The notes beneath the pieces were generated by a model. That model did no database searches, was not told the origin of the DNA, and saw nothing but the letters and a program-made list of their open reading frames with translations. From NCBI GenBank assembly GCA_949316235.1, contig OX438747.1, positions 4,650,501 through 4,714,500 on the forward strand: a stretch of 64,000 nt of DNA. Direction: 5' to 3'. Origin of the DNA: Oegoconia quadripuncta (lineage: Eukaryota; Arthropoda; Insecta; Lepidoptera; Autostichidae). Position 1 is the first letter of the stretch. Each line of letters begins with the position of its first letter. A program made the position numbers and the translations under genes. Of this stretch, positions 53,746 through 64,000 are shown one piece after another.

Positions 53746-55385
53746 AATACCAGTAGGTAATTAGGTACGTAGGAATTGTACCTATTATTTCTGTACCGGA
53801 AAACCAAAATAACTTTAACCGTTGCCCCGATCATAGAAAATTCGTTCGAAAACGGTCTGTGAATTTCCGTATGTTTAATCAAGTCTCTACCAATAAACGT
53901 TGTTTTAATGGAAATTTCTCACACGTCGTTGTAATTGGTGGGATTCTAGCTATATGAAAGTGAAAATTTAATTAAAATTAATATATACTTAGCAGGTATT
54001 TCTGAGTAATTAACCAGTTTGTGAGACCCGAAATAGAGGCAGTCGAATGAAAATTTATCGGGTGACCCATTTTCCATTGGGTTAAATTTCTCCACCCAGT
54101 AAGATCTTGTTCAACTCCACAATAGACCTCTAATAGCCTGTTCATGTGTGTAACAATTTTAATTCAAACTATCTTTTAATCTCTTATCCAATTAACAGCT
54201 ATCTTCATTTCACCATACCATGCTATTATAGAATATACTAATTTATTTTTAAGAATGTGGTACAATTAAAAGGTCCTAGTTATAAATTACAGCACCTAGT
54301 TATTCAAATGAACATATTCATAGATACATACATACACCGGAAAAACATTAGGTACCCTCCTCCAGTGGCATGCCTAGGGCTTCAGAGTAAAGCAAGCCCG
54401 AGATATGTTTGATGAATGATTTGTGGTTTTTACGCAGTTGATGAAGTCAAATGCATGTTTTTGCATCTTTTCTGTTCAAAGTGTCTTGTAATTCCTGTAC
54501 TTCTTAAAAATCAATAAAGCTTGAAGTTGATATTCCTAATTGAGTATTTTATTAAGGCATAGGCAGGCGGGTAAAAATGCTTTCATCGTCTGTCTGGATA
54601 TGTCCAATGATATATATACTCATATATATATTATTATATTATAGCGATTCTTTGATAGATCTTTTATGTGTCGATTTTTAATAAAATATATGTCTACTTG
54701 AAATGCTCATGTTATAACTATAATTTTTTAATTAAATAGCTGATTATATCGTCCATAAGGTAGTGTTAAAGGCTAAATATTTAACGGATTTCTATCAAAC
54801 ATGGGTAAGAACCTGTCCCCTCATTTACTCTTTAATATAAAAAAAAATTGCATTCACCACGTATTACTGAGATACGTTCAGACAAACCCTGGACACACAC
54901 ATAATACCCGTAGTTAGGGGATTAAAAATAGGTTATCACACGAGCGACGAAACTCCACCGTATAGGTACATACATGCTTAATAAATATCGAATATTATTT
55001 TAGAACGTATTCTATTACGCTTTTAATAATTAACGTTTTACATACAAAATTGCTCCAAATTTAAAGAGCATGGATGTATATTTTACCTACCAATTCAAGG
55101 TACCTACATCGAAAATTTCACGACCGGTTGTTTCCCTAAGGGCTTATAGGATACTCCTATATTATAAGTAGGAGACATGCCGACGACGTCGGCGTCGGCT
55201 TGTCCTAGTTTCGGACCAACATGCAAATTCGACCCACGAAAGGGGTGTGATTTGTCACATGGTGTTATGTAAACGAACTAAATTCTCTATTCTCTATGTG
55301 TTCCAGATTCAGTAACTAGCTTTTGGAACTTAACGTTTTCAGTATAAAATCTAAATCTATGTCCTTCGCCGGGTCCTAGGCTACC
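53746..55385. other. Intergenic, AT-rich
   Basis: No gene or confident repeat. Confidence 0.5.
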
Positions 55386-55672
55386 TCTCTCCAGTGTTGC
55401 CAGATCAGAGATGTGAAAATGCGGTAGAGGCATTTCAAACAAGCGGATTTTCGACATAAAAAGCTGAATTTCTTGTTTATTCATTATTTACTTCGAATAT
55501 TCTCTTTCCGTTCATACGCTTAAAGATGTTTTATCTGTATTCGTACAAGTACAAATGAAAAGCTAAAGGGTTGTTGTAGCAAATTTGAAAAAAGCGGAAG
55601 GCGGATCCATTTTAAATAAGGCGATGTAAAAAGCGGAAAAGCGGTACGTCTGGCAACACTTCCTCTCTGCCA
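55386..55672. repeat. Inverted-repeat region with AGTGTTGCCAGA ends
   Basis: CAGTGTTGCCAGATCAGAGATG (55,393) is mirrored by CGTCTGGCAACACTTCC (55,650). AAAGCGGA blocks occur between them. A short transposon relic is likely. Confidence 0.4.
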
Positions 55673-55759
55673 AATATCAATAGATTGGTTCAGTAGTTTA
55701 GGCGTTAAAGCTGGACAGATAGACTTTCCCATTTTTACAAGCTTTTATAATATTTAACT

Positions 55760-56215
55760 TACTTCGTATGTATATATTGTCCGTTCAAACTTTGGAAGTT
55801 AAATAGAACCATTTCCTGTTTACTTAACGAACTGAAATTTTGCATACCTACTCATTCAGTTCTGATGACAATACATTTATATGATAGACATGAACTGATG
55901 CTGCAGACAGGATCGTCTCCTCACGAGGGGAACTCTTACGATTAATAGAACGGATACGAAATTTTGCAAACACGGTTAATTTTGATAGTTAAACATGAGT
56001 TTTCCGATGCTCTAATGCTGAGGCCAGAATTGTCTCCCCAAGAGAGAACTCATCAATGGGCAATAGCACAGATACGAATCTTTGCATACACGTTTAATAG
56101 ATAATTTCTAGTATGAATTTAGACATGAAGTGATGCTACAGCCGGGACGAGGCGAACTCCGTAACGGTTAATTGCACTGATCCTAATTATGTATACACGG
56201 TTAGAGTTATAAGAT
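55760..56215. repeat. Decayed tandem repeat, about 3-4 units
   Basis: Units of about 100-135 bp share GATGCTGCAGACAGGATCGTCTCC / AATGCTGAGGCCAGAATTGTCTCC / GATGCTACAGCCGGGACGAGG and CGGATACGAAATTTTGCAAACACGG / CAGATACGAATCTTTGCATACACG. Units have drifted in length. Confidence 0.65.
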
Positions 56216-57819
56216 AATAATAATAATGATAATAATCATGATGGAGTATTAAAAGCTTGTTTTTTAAAAGTATTCTCTTAATGTTACTATGGAAGTATGG
56301 ATGAGTAGACATGGGTGTCCTTAGTCTCACAGGGGGTAGCAGAATAGTATGAAGTAGTTGGTAACATGGGTATATTCGGGGATATAATTTTTTTAAATAT
56401 GTACTTGTTTTTGCCGTTGGTTCTTGTGATTTTGTATGGAATTGCTATGAATTTTTTACAGACCTATAGGTAATGTCATAAAATAAGCTACGTACCTACT
56501 TTCCACAAATTAAGTTGAACAACTTTAAAATTGCGATAAATAACACCTTGCGCATCAAAATCGATCAAAGCGTTTAACCTATTAGGAGGTAACATAGAAA
56601 ACAACTTACTTAGCATTATGTAAGATAGGCCGTATGGAACAAAATGTCTTTGCCTCGCCTCTCACTGAAAAAGCTTTCTCTTTCTGATATGGCTCGCTCT
56701 CTAAAATGCTAACGTATAAGTTGGAAAGAAATTTAATTAAACCCTTGTCATTTATTAGAAGTCTTTATTATTTACGTCCTGAAAACGCTCCAGCTCCGAT
56801 AGCCTTCCTTCTTGGAGCAGTGTAAAAATACGAGCTGTTAGATACCTCCAATATTTTGCTATTTTATTGTTTGCCGCAGGACTTCTACTTATTTTCTATA
56901 GTTTATGCTTTCCACAAATGAAGTACGCCATTCCTGTGAGCTTATAGTGATGTGTGCAATCCGGTCTATCGATAACGAAAATTTCGCTAATGTTGATAAT
57001 TTCGTATTGATTTGCGGATTTTTTTCCATTATGTAGTCAACGTGTTGGAAGATCATATATTTTTATTGCGTTGATTTAAGCACCTGGTCATAGATTTAAT
57101 GTTAATTTGAGCTAACTACGTATTCCATATTTTTTAGAGAAAAAGAACTATTGACTCCGAAATAATGTAGGTTTTTTTGAAAAATCTTTATAAGTAGCTA
57201 TTATTAATTCTAGAAACAACGGCGTGGTTATTTACACTTTACCTACCTCTTAATAGTTTATGACTCCTCCATATGCTATCTCAAACACAGTATATACACA
57301 GTACAGTATATTCTTTGGCGTTGACAGACAGAAAGACAACAATGCACAACACTATTACGAGAATATAGGATTACTCGTTTCTGTGTGCAAAATCCCCGAC
57401 GCTACTTACGGGTATGAAAATCCTTTCGCGAACGCATGCCGCAACATCTACTTAAATCACCTCTGATGAGTTATTTCGAGTTCTAGCGTGGCGAGATTAC
57501 TTACCTATAAAATCCGAAGATACAGCTTCGCGAAAGATGCCATATTGTGTCTAAATAATATGTACTTAGGTACCTACTATGTTACGGAAGCCCGTATTCG
57601 CTACGACCGACGAACTTCAATTTGTGATAAAAACCAACTGACAAATGAATTCCGGCCATAAATTGTTTTAAGTCAATAAATGAGTCAGAATCATTTGAAC
57701 ATCTTCTCCAGTTCTGTATAGCTGATGGCTTAATCAGGGGTTTTAGATCTGCTGTCCATATAATCCTACACTGTAATTTATAGCAGATTGAAGTAACAAC
57801 CTATTGGCTGAACGATAGT
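56216..57819. other. Intergenic, AT-rich
   Basis: No gene or confident repeat; short unsupported frames only. Confidence 0.5.
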
Positions 57820-58012
57820 TGAATTACATAAACGACGAAGGAATACATCGTGAGGAAACCTGCATGTCTGAGAAATAAATATTCTAAGGCATATGAAGTT
57901 CCCAACCCGCATTGGGCCATCGTGGCGGACTATGGCCCATACTCCCTCATATAATATGAGGGAAGGCCTATATCCCTGCAGTGGGATGTTCACGGGCTGA
58001 TGATGATGAAAT
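57820..58012 (+). mobile_element. SINE family C, body fragment
   Basis: CATCGTGAGGAAACCTGCATG to GGATGTTCACGGGCTGATGATGATG, with the head missing. A short tail piece of the same family lies at 53,063-53,105. Confidence 0.8.
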
Positions 58013-58314
58013 TCTTATTCTGTGTATTAGCAATGAAACGCATAGTTTGAAGGTTAGCAATATAATAAAAGAAAATCTAAAAAAGTAGGAAGACAGACAG
58101 ACAGAAAAGTATAAATATAAAATTAATGGCCAGCCATAACCATCACGTTTCCAATACTGTGCTTATAAAACTACCCTTTAACAATGTGGTATTATAAAAT
58201 TTCTGACTGGATGATAAGCAAGTATGGACATGAACCATTCGAAGATATTCAGTCTTTAGGTGGTTAGAGATGTTACTCACGTTCCACCAGGGTTCTAATT
58301 CCGCTATTTAGTTT

Positions 58315-58441
58315 AGTAGATTGTGCGATAAGTATTGGTTGTGTAAATCCAAATTGGGTTGCATTTATTTAGATTATTTTCTCTGTGATTTTCATGAGTT
58401 ATCGGAAAGTCTCGGTTTTCTAAACTAGCACAATCTACTGC
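58315..58441. mobile_element. Possible short inverted-repeat element
   Basis: TAGTAGATTGTGC and the inverted GCACAATCTACTG are separated by about 100 bp. The arms are only 12-13 bp, so it may be chance. Confidence 0.3.
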
Positions 58442-58808
58442 TATTGTGTCGATATCGAAGCAAAACTGGTTTAAAATTTGGAGTAAATTGGTTACTATTA
58501 AGTACACCTTTCCAAAAAATCACCCATAAGAGAAAAGTGAAGCTAGCTTTGAATCTTTGTGAAATTTTGCAACATGTACATGCTTTATTTGCAACCCTCT
58601 TTATTTGGATATTTTAAACAAGTTTTTAGTGGTTACAGATATTTCTGTCAACCAGGTGAACAACCAGCTCAAAGTAGAACCTAAAAAAAAGTTAAACATG
58701 CAAAATCTAAGCAACTCGTGTGCCTTGAACATTTTAAAAACATTTAGGCCTGTAACAGAACCATGCTCATGTCATAGATAAAAGAAACCTAAAACTAGCT
58801 GTAAATTT

Positions 58809-58832
58809 TTTTGCGGCCTTATGGCCGCAAAA
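58809..58832. repeat. Perfect 10-bp stem hairpin
   Basis: TTTTGCGGCC TTAT GGCCGCAAAA. Short and isolated; function unknown. Confidence 0.8.
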
Positions 58833-59049
58833 TGAAATGGAAATAATACTCACTCTAGAACGTCGTTCTGTAATAGGGACCTTAGAGTTTTCCATAAATG
58901 TAGTTCGTTCAATTTTGTATATGTTTCAGTTTTAAAAATTCTGTTCCGCGCCATCTGAAAAAGTAATTTTCATGATGTGTTTTTATATTTTATCAACTCA
59001 AAATTGTTTTGAAAATAAAAACTAACAATCTAACTTCTATCTAATCTAA

Positions 59050-59248
59050 CTAATATTATAAATGCAAAAGTTTGGATGTTTGTTTATTTGTTTGTTCACC
59101 GCGAAACGGATGAACGAATTTGGATGAAATTTGGTATACAGGTAGAATATATCCTGGAGTAAGACATATTTTATCCCCATAAAGTGAGTAGTTACCGCGG
59201 GATAAATAAATTAAAAATAAGCAGCAAAGTCGCGGGCGGAAAGCTAGT
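59050..59248 (-). mobile_element. RTE-tail-like repeat copy
   Basis: It begins ACTAATATTATAAATGCAAA and ends CGCGGGCGGAAAGCTAGTTT, with GATGAAATTTGGTATACAG and CATAAAGTGAGTAGTTACC inside. The orientation is opposite to the 51,711 copy. Confidence 0.8.
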
Positions 59249-59326
59249 TTATATAATTATATTTTTTTAAATTAATTATGATATAATTAATTTAATTGAC
59301 ATTCTAAAATGGATTTATGCATGACA

Positions 59327-59652
59327 TTGGTCTCGATTCGGATGTACAACGAAGTAAACTAAATTTAAATTATATGTATCCTTTTCTAACCACTAATACA
59401 TGAAAAGGACGACATATAATTAAGTCCTGTCAAATTAAGTAAAAGGATCAAAACAAGCACTTCTTTATCAATATTAGGTGTACACCTAGCGACGTCACGA
59501 TTAAAATACTATGGAGCGACTTGTTTTGACAGCTCTTAACTTAATTTGACAGGACTTAATTTATAGTCGTCCCTTTCATGTTAATAGTGTTAGAAAAGGA
59601 TGTATCTGCTTTAAATTTAGTTAGTTCGTTGTACATCCGAATCGAGACCAGT
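59327..59652. mobile_element. Palindromic MITE, about 325 bp (TGGTCTCGATTCGG ends)
   Basis: The ends TGGTCTCGATTCGGATGTAC and its reverse complement are followed by long imperfect arms with TATCCTTTTCTAACAC-like, AGGACGACATATAA-like and TTAAGTCCTGTCAAATTAAG blocks, about 130 bp each. The ends match the 8,920 element at 19 of 20 positions, so the two are one terminal family with different interiors. Confidence 0.75.
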
Positions 59653-60884
59653 ATTAATATTATTATTGACATCTTATTATATTCGTTGAAATAGGATAGA
59701 GTGTACTTTTGATTTGTTATTTTTTGTTTATTGTTGATTGACTGTGGAATTGGAGCACTTTCTTTAAACTTACAACATACATTATGTAGCTTCATAAAAA
59801 TTATAACTATTGGTAACATAAATATCCCTTTCCTCCATATTGCTATGCCTGACAAGGTACATGTGTATGTTAGTACTTACCTATGTATTGTAACTATGAC
59901 ATGTGTAATGCAATAAATATATGAATATGAATAGTTTATTAAATATAAATGTAATGTTAATATATAGTTTGTACATAAAGTACTTTATAATTTAAATACG
60001 GATACATACATATAGGGCTGTACAATATCAAAAAATTAATTGAGCAAGAAAAGAACAACATTTTATGTAGATTTATTGTGTAATGTAAACTTCTTGCGCT
60101 ATGCTCTTTTATGTAAAAAAGAAATACACCAGTTCCCTAAGCCAAGAAACAGACCGCGCTTCAATATACTTCAAATCAGTAGGTATCTATTTGTAAACAA
60201 AACATTCTGCCTATTTGCGGGATTCGAAAATCGTCGGCTGTTAAGGTGGCGGTCATTTTAGGGATGTAACGGCGTCGAAATTTTTATCGATTTAATGCGG
60301 TCAGTATTGATTGTTAGTAGCTTCTATGCTAATTATAAGTTAATAAAAAAGGCAATCGAAATTAGTAGGTTGTCAAATAATAATAATAAAGTACATAGAA
60401 AAAATTAATGCTTTTCTTCAATTTAAAAAAATATGACATGTTTGTTTCGACTACATCGCGTCATAAGCGTCAATTTGGATAGCATTATTTACTTTATACC
60501 CAAGTGACAATGTCTATTTCGTGAAAAAAAAAAAAACTATTGGATATCTCATACATAATGCAACATTCAGTATATTCTCGAGACAATTGGTGATTCAGAA
60601 ACATAACTGGACAAATTTCGTTCGATTGAAAATAATCGCAAAAATGACTCATCAAAACGACTTTAAATTAAACATCTCATAAATTTGCACTTCAATTGCT
60701 TCCAAATTTGGCTGAAATATTGTTTGACTGATTGCCAAATGATTGTGATTGAAGTATTAATACTTCGATGCTTTCTTTTTATTCTACAGCGTTGGTTTCC
60801 TTATATCTTTGCTTTATCACTTTTTCACGTTTCCGTACACTCGCAGAAACTTCTATCTTTTCGTGCAGGCAGGGACATAGCGTG
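59653..60884. other. Intergenic, AT-rich
   Basis: No coding signal. Frames at 59,731 and 60,040 lack support. Confidence 0.5.
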
Positions 60885-61010
60885 TAAGACTGATAATCAT
60901 TGGGACATAAAAGTCCTAGAATGGAGACCACGCAGCGGCACGTGCAATGTGGGACGTTCATCCAGACGGGTCTTTGGATGTAGACCGCTTCCAACGGGCC
61001 GCTGTAGAAA
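60885..61010 (+). mobile_element. RTE-type LINE fragment
   Basis: CATTGGGACATAAAAGTCCTAG and GGAGACCACGCAGCGG translate to WDIKVLEWRPRSG followed by a VGR block, as in RTE C-termini. Frameshifted afterwards. Confidence 0.6.
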
Positions 61011-61719
61011 CGTGTGCTTATCTTTTATAACCGACTCCAAAAAATATCGTCCGTATGCATTTCTTAAATGTATATTTTCGTCCTTTGTTTTGATGATTGT
61101 TTTTTTTTGTTTGATAGGGTTTATCACGATCTGATGATGCTTTCCAGAGCCACTTTACAAAACAACAATTTTTGTAATGATATATTTATACAATTTCGAT
61201 GAATGTTTGGACGCGACTAATCGGACTCGATGAGAGAGGGAGCCTGGTACTACATGTCTATTGGTTAGTGGTGTGTGCAACGAAAATTCGTCAGAGAAAA
61301 GACAAAGGGAATAAACGAGGCATTCCGATCCGCAGCTCTATAGTCGATGGGTCAGTGAATTGATGGTGGAGTTTCTTTCCTGTCTGTTGCATCGACTACA
61401 GGAAAATAGCAAATAAAATGGCTCTAAATAAAACATACAAATGGACAGATATGCATATTGCAAGATTGGAAGTATATCCCAGTATCACAAAGATTAAAGT
61501 TGGTTAACAATTGGCATTGACAATTAATCAATCTCCTATAGGTAATATGCCTCACGGAAGCGAGTTGGACGGCGTATTTTTTTTATAAGATATATGTATT
61601 TTTAATTGTGTTTTATAAATTTGTTGTTTCATGTACATACTTAATTAAATAGTCCCATAAATAGCTATAAATTGAATCATTGGCACTGACATAGCGTAGC
61701 ATGATAATAATGTTATATT

Positions 61720-62195
61720 GGTATGTATTCGAATACATTTTTTTTGTAAATGCAAACATTCATAAATCGAGTTCACATATTTCTGTCCGGTGGAGTGTCA
61801 ATCATACGGGCAGAAAGGCACTGCCTACCCTAGTAAATTGTCCTGCAAGTATCACAAGATGAACAAGTTATCATACTGTACTATCAATGTAACAAAATTC
61901 AATATACTTAGTTCAGATTTTTGCAGAGGCAGTAAGCTTTTCTCTAAATGCATTGTCAAGACAGCTGATTCATACTGATCTGAACAGAAAGATTGTAAGA
62001 ATAAGTTATTATTTTGTAGTTGTATTTTATTTAATAGCAAATTTTATCATTCTGTCTACCCTATAACAAAATGCTATGCACGCCACAGATTATGTCCATA
62101 TTCATCATACAAACATATACCCCTTGCGGTATTCGGACCCTTAGATATAACGGTTAGGGTCTCCAACCATACACCAAACACATCGTCTAAAAAAT
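61720..62195 (-). mobile_element. SINE family B interrupted by an inverted-repeat element
   Basis: GCAAACATTCATAAATCGAG (left) and CCATATTCATCATACAAAC with CGGTATTCGGACCC (right) are family B. The approximately 300-bp insert 61,788-62,088 is described separately. Confidence 0.7.
61788..62088. mobile_element. Inverted-repeat element in a SINE
   Basis: The right end reads ATTCTGTCTACCCTATAACAAAATGCTATGCACGCCAC. The left has CTGCCTACCCTAGTAAATTG. A single copy of the same terminus, GTGGCGTGCACAGCGTTTTG, occurs at 33,140-33,185, showing it is a dispersed element. Probably a DNA-transposon relic. Confidence 0.5.
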
Positions 62196-62224
62196 ATAAA
62201 CTAATAAATAATAGTCTAATTGAG

Positions 62225-62270
62225 AACCTTTTTCTTTTTTGAAGTTTTGACTTCAAAAAAGAAAAAGGTT
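62225..62270. repeat. Perfect 20-bp stem hairpin
   Basis: AACCTTTTTCTTTTTTGAAG, loop TTTTGA, then the exact reverse complement. No flanking duplication or miRNA-like geometry (loop too short, stem too perfect). Confidence 0.85.
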
Positions 62271-63737
62271 GTAAAAGTACAATAAAAAAACTGTTATGAA
62301 TTAACCCCCCTGTTGTGAGCAGAAAGAAATGTATTCCTATCTGAAAATTCTAGAGGACAACCATGCCTCTAATTGTACGTTATTGCCTTGTTCATTGTAT
62401 ATAAATAAATTAGAAATTCTATCAACCTATCTCGTAAACCACAGATTTATCCAGTCTCACATGAATTAAAAGACAACGTACACTCAAAATAATTTTATTA
62501 TTCTTTATTCAATTAAAATACGCCGAGCTCAACTATAAACAAAGTCCTCGAAACTCAGGCTGTAATACGAAAAAGCTCTTTGTGCCGGAACGTATTTTAA
62601 TTAATGTTCAAGCATCAAAGCACGCCCGATCATATGGGTAGAGAGTGTGGAAGCTACATCAAGAAAGGTACATCAAATAGCCGAAGTTTTAGTAAAGGTA
62701 AATTACTTAGTTTGTCTTTTCCTTAGCAGTTTCGTCAAAGTTTGTCAGGAGTTAGTCTTGGGAATGCGTGTGCTAATTTCAATATTAGATAGGACATTAT
62801 AGTTGTCAAAATTAGTTTGTAGCTTAGGCTAAATATCCGCGACCTATTGACAAATTTTGTAGAACAACTTACCCATTCATATAATTTTGGACTGATAATG
62901 ATTTGGCGTTGCACATAATTTAAGATTGAAATTTATGCTGTAAATGGGATGCTTGTGTTTGTCACTACAAATTTCAGGTTTGTTATTCACAAACTTTTTG
63001 AAACAATTTAAAGTATTACATCTTTTTGACAACAATTTGCGTAAAAAAAATTAATTAAGTCAAGCATCGTATTACGAAATATTACTTTTTTTAACTAAGG
63101 CACGATAGTGTTACATTTTTTTTTTCTCTGAATTCAAATTTGGAACGCGTTTGTTTTGAACACACATCTATCGCACCATTTAATTTTATTTTTCACTGCG
63201 ATTGGAGTGGAGCTTTGAGGTAACAGAATCGCAGTGATGTGTTTATGACGTGTTTGACGGCGTTGTGTGCGTGTGTGTGTGTTCAGTCTTTGTCCGGACG
63301 TATCTCAATAATACGTCGTCCGATTTAGGTTTGATCTCCGCTTGAGGACAGTTAAAAAGGAACAGCATTATGTAACTTGTACATCGTCATCCTTTTTAAC
63401 TATTCTCAAGCGCAGATCTTCGCTTAACATTCTGAAATACGGGCCTAAGAGCCTCTGAGCTAAACCACGGACAGACAGACGATCATTGCGAAACTTGAAG
63501 GGTTCTTCATTAACTACAGAACCTTAAAAACTGTTATCAAACCGGGTCAGCCGGTTTGACACGACAGAGCCACAGACACGGATACACATACAGACATTTA
63601 AACTTTCAACACTACTCTTTGTATCGGGGTTAAAAAGAATGAGAAAATAATTATCCTAGACCGTTCTACCTTTGCCTGAAAATGATACTTCGCTATTGTC
63701 AATGGGTTTTAGCAAGAGAGCGAATACAAAAAGTGCG
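62271..63737. other. Intergenic with a small inverted repeat
   Basis: GATCTCCGCTTGAGGACAGTTAAAAAGG (63,331) and the inverted CCTTTTTAACTATTCTCAAGCGCAGATC (63,391) bracket about 35 bp. ACGGGCC follows at 63,439, suggesting a Harbinger-like relic. Nothing else recognised. Confidence 0.45.
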
Positions 63738-63808
63738 GCACCTATCGGGGAGTTATACGCTTCCACGCTCAGCCTCATCTTCACTTAACATCAGGTGTGA
63801 TTGAGGTA
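63738..63808 (+). mobile_element. SINE family A, tail fragment
   Basis: ACGCTTCCACGCTCAGCCTC to GGTGTGATTGAGGTAATAC. It is directly followed by a family B SINE. Confidence 0.75.
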
Positions 63809-63809
63809 A

Positions 63810-63965
63810 TACATACATAAATATAAAAATGAAAAACATCCATAACTCGGGTACACATGTCCGTATTCATCATACAAACATATGCCCCTAGCGGGATTCG
63901 AACCCGCGACCTTTTGGTATAGCAGCAGAGTTTCTAACTACTACCCCAAATAGGTCGTCATCAAT
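63810..63965 (-). mobile_element. SINE family B copy
   Basis: AACATCCATAACTCGGGTACAC to GGGATTCGAACCCGCGACCTT and CCCCAAATAGGTCGTCA. The 3' half of a standard copy, with an intact inverted B box. Confidence 0.8.
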
Positions 63966-64000
63966 CTCGGATATCTGTGATTGGCAGAGGCAATACCAGC

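Noticed and set aside
62225..62270. Pre-miRNA
   Set aside because: A perfect 20-bp stem with a 6-nt loop does not fit miRNA precursor geometry.
1..64000. CRISPR array or prokaryotic operon
   Set aside because: No spaced direct repeats and no operon structure. Introns, SINEs and LINEs show a eukaryotic chromosome.

Overview
The window looks like AT-rich nuclear DNA of a moth or butterfly (Lepidoptera). The evidence is an intron-containing ribosomal protein gene of insect type and a dense load of short tRNA-derived and 5S-rRNA-like retroposons, RTE-, CR1/Jockey- and R1/I-like LINE tails, BEL/Pao debris and MITEs, in combinations familiar from lepidopteran genomes. No species can be named from the sequence alone. 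Most of the window is repeat-rich intergenic DNA.

The one certain gene is RpL7A (eL8), + strand, 38,940-45,235. It has seven coding exons encoding 268 aa, a TCT/TOP-type start region and an AATAAA signal. Its introns appear to be a nest of C/D-box snoRNAs. Introns 1 and 4 carry U24-type guides to 28S, introns 2 and 3 carry U36-type guides to 18S, intron 5 carries a U36C-type candidate, and intron 6 carries a U24-like RNA with a 7-bp terminal stem. The two U24 guide functions, which sit on one RNA in vertebrates, seem to be divided among separate intronic RNAs here. This is the most interesting system in the window.

Other candidate genes: a cysteine-rich terminal exon (1,059-1,478) with a SINE inserted 12 bp after its stop; an intronless 389-aa probably secreted orphan protein on the - strand (34,011-35,180); a two-exon 47-codon ORF behind a CpG-rich promoter-like stretch (50,250-50,478); and a two-exon fragment ending in a small Cys motif (36,268-36,990).

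Layout: 1-4 kb cysteine-rich exon, SINE, LINE tail and 5S-like repeat. 4-15 kb mixed repeats, including an 88-bp near-perfect palindrome with 8-bp flanking repeats (10,411-10,498), a 151-bp palindromic MITE (8,920-9,070) and a 962-bp Tc1/mariner-like element with about 275-bp inverted ends (11,193-12,154). 15-24 kb SINEs, RTE and LINE tails and a Harbinger-like MITE. 25-29.8 kb a fresh 1,186-bp tandem duplication abutting a 5'-truncated LINE whose reverse transcriptase is broken. 34-35.2 kb the orphan gene. 38.2-45.2 kb RpL7A with two repeats just upstream. 46-64 kb LINE, BEL/Pao and SINE debris, with a three-layer nested insertion at 51.6-52.4 kb.

All family assignments rest on motif recognition by eye. 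rRNA target sites for the snoRNAs are from general knowledge of conserved 18S/28S segments and need an alignment check.
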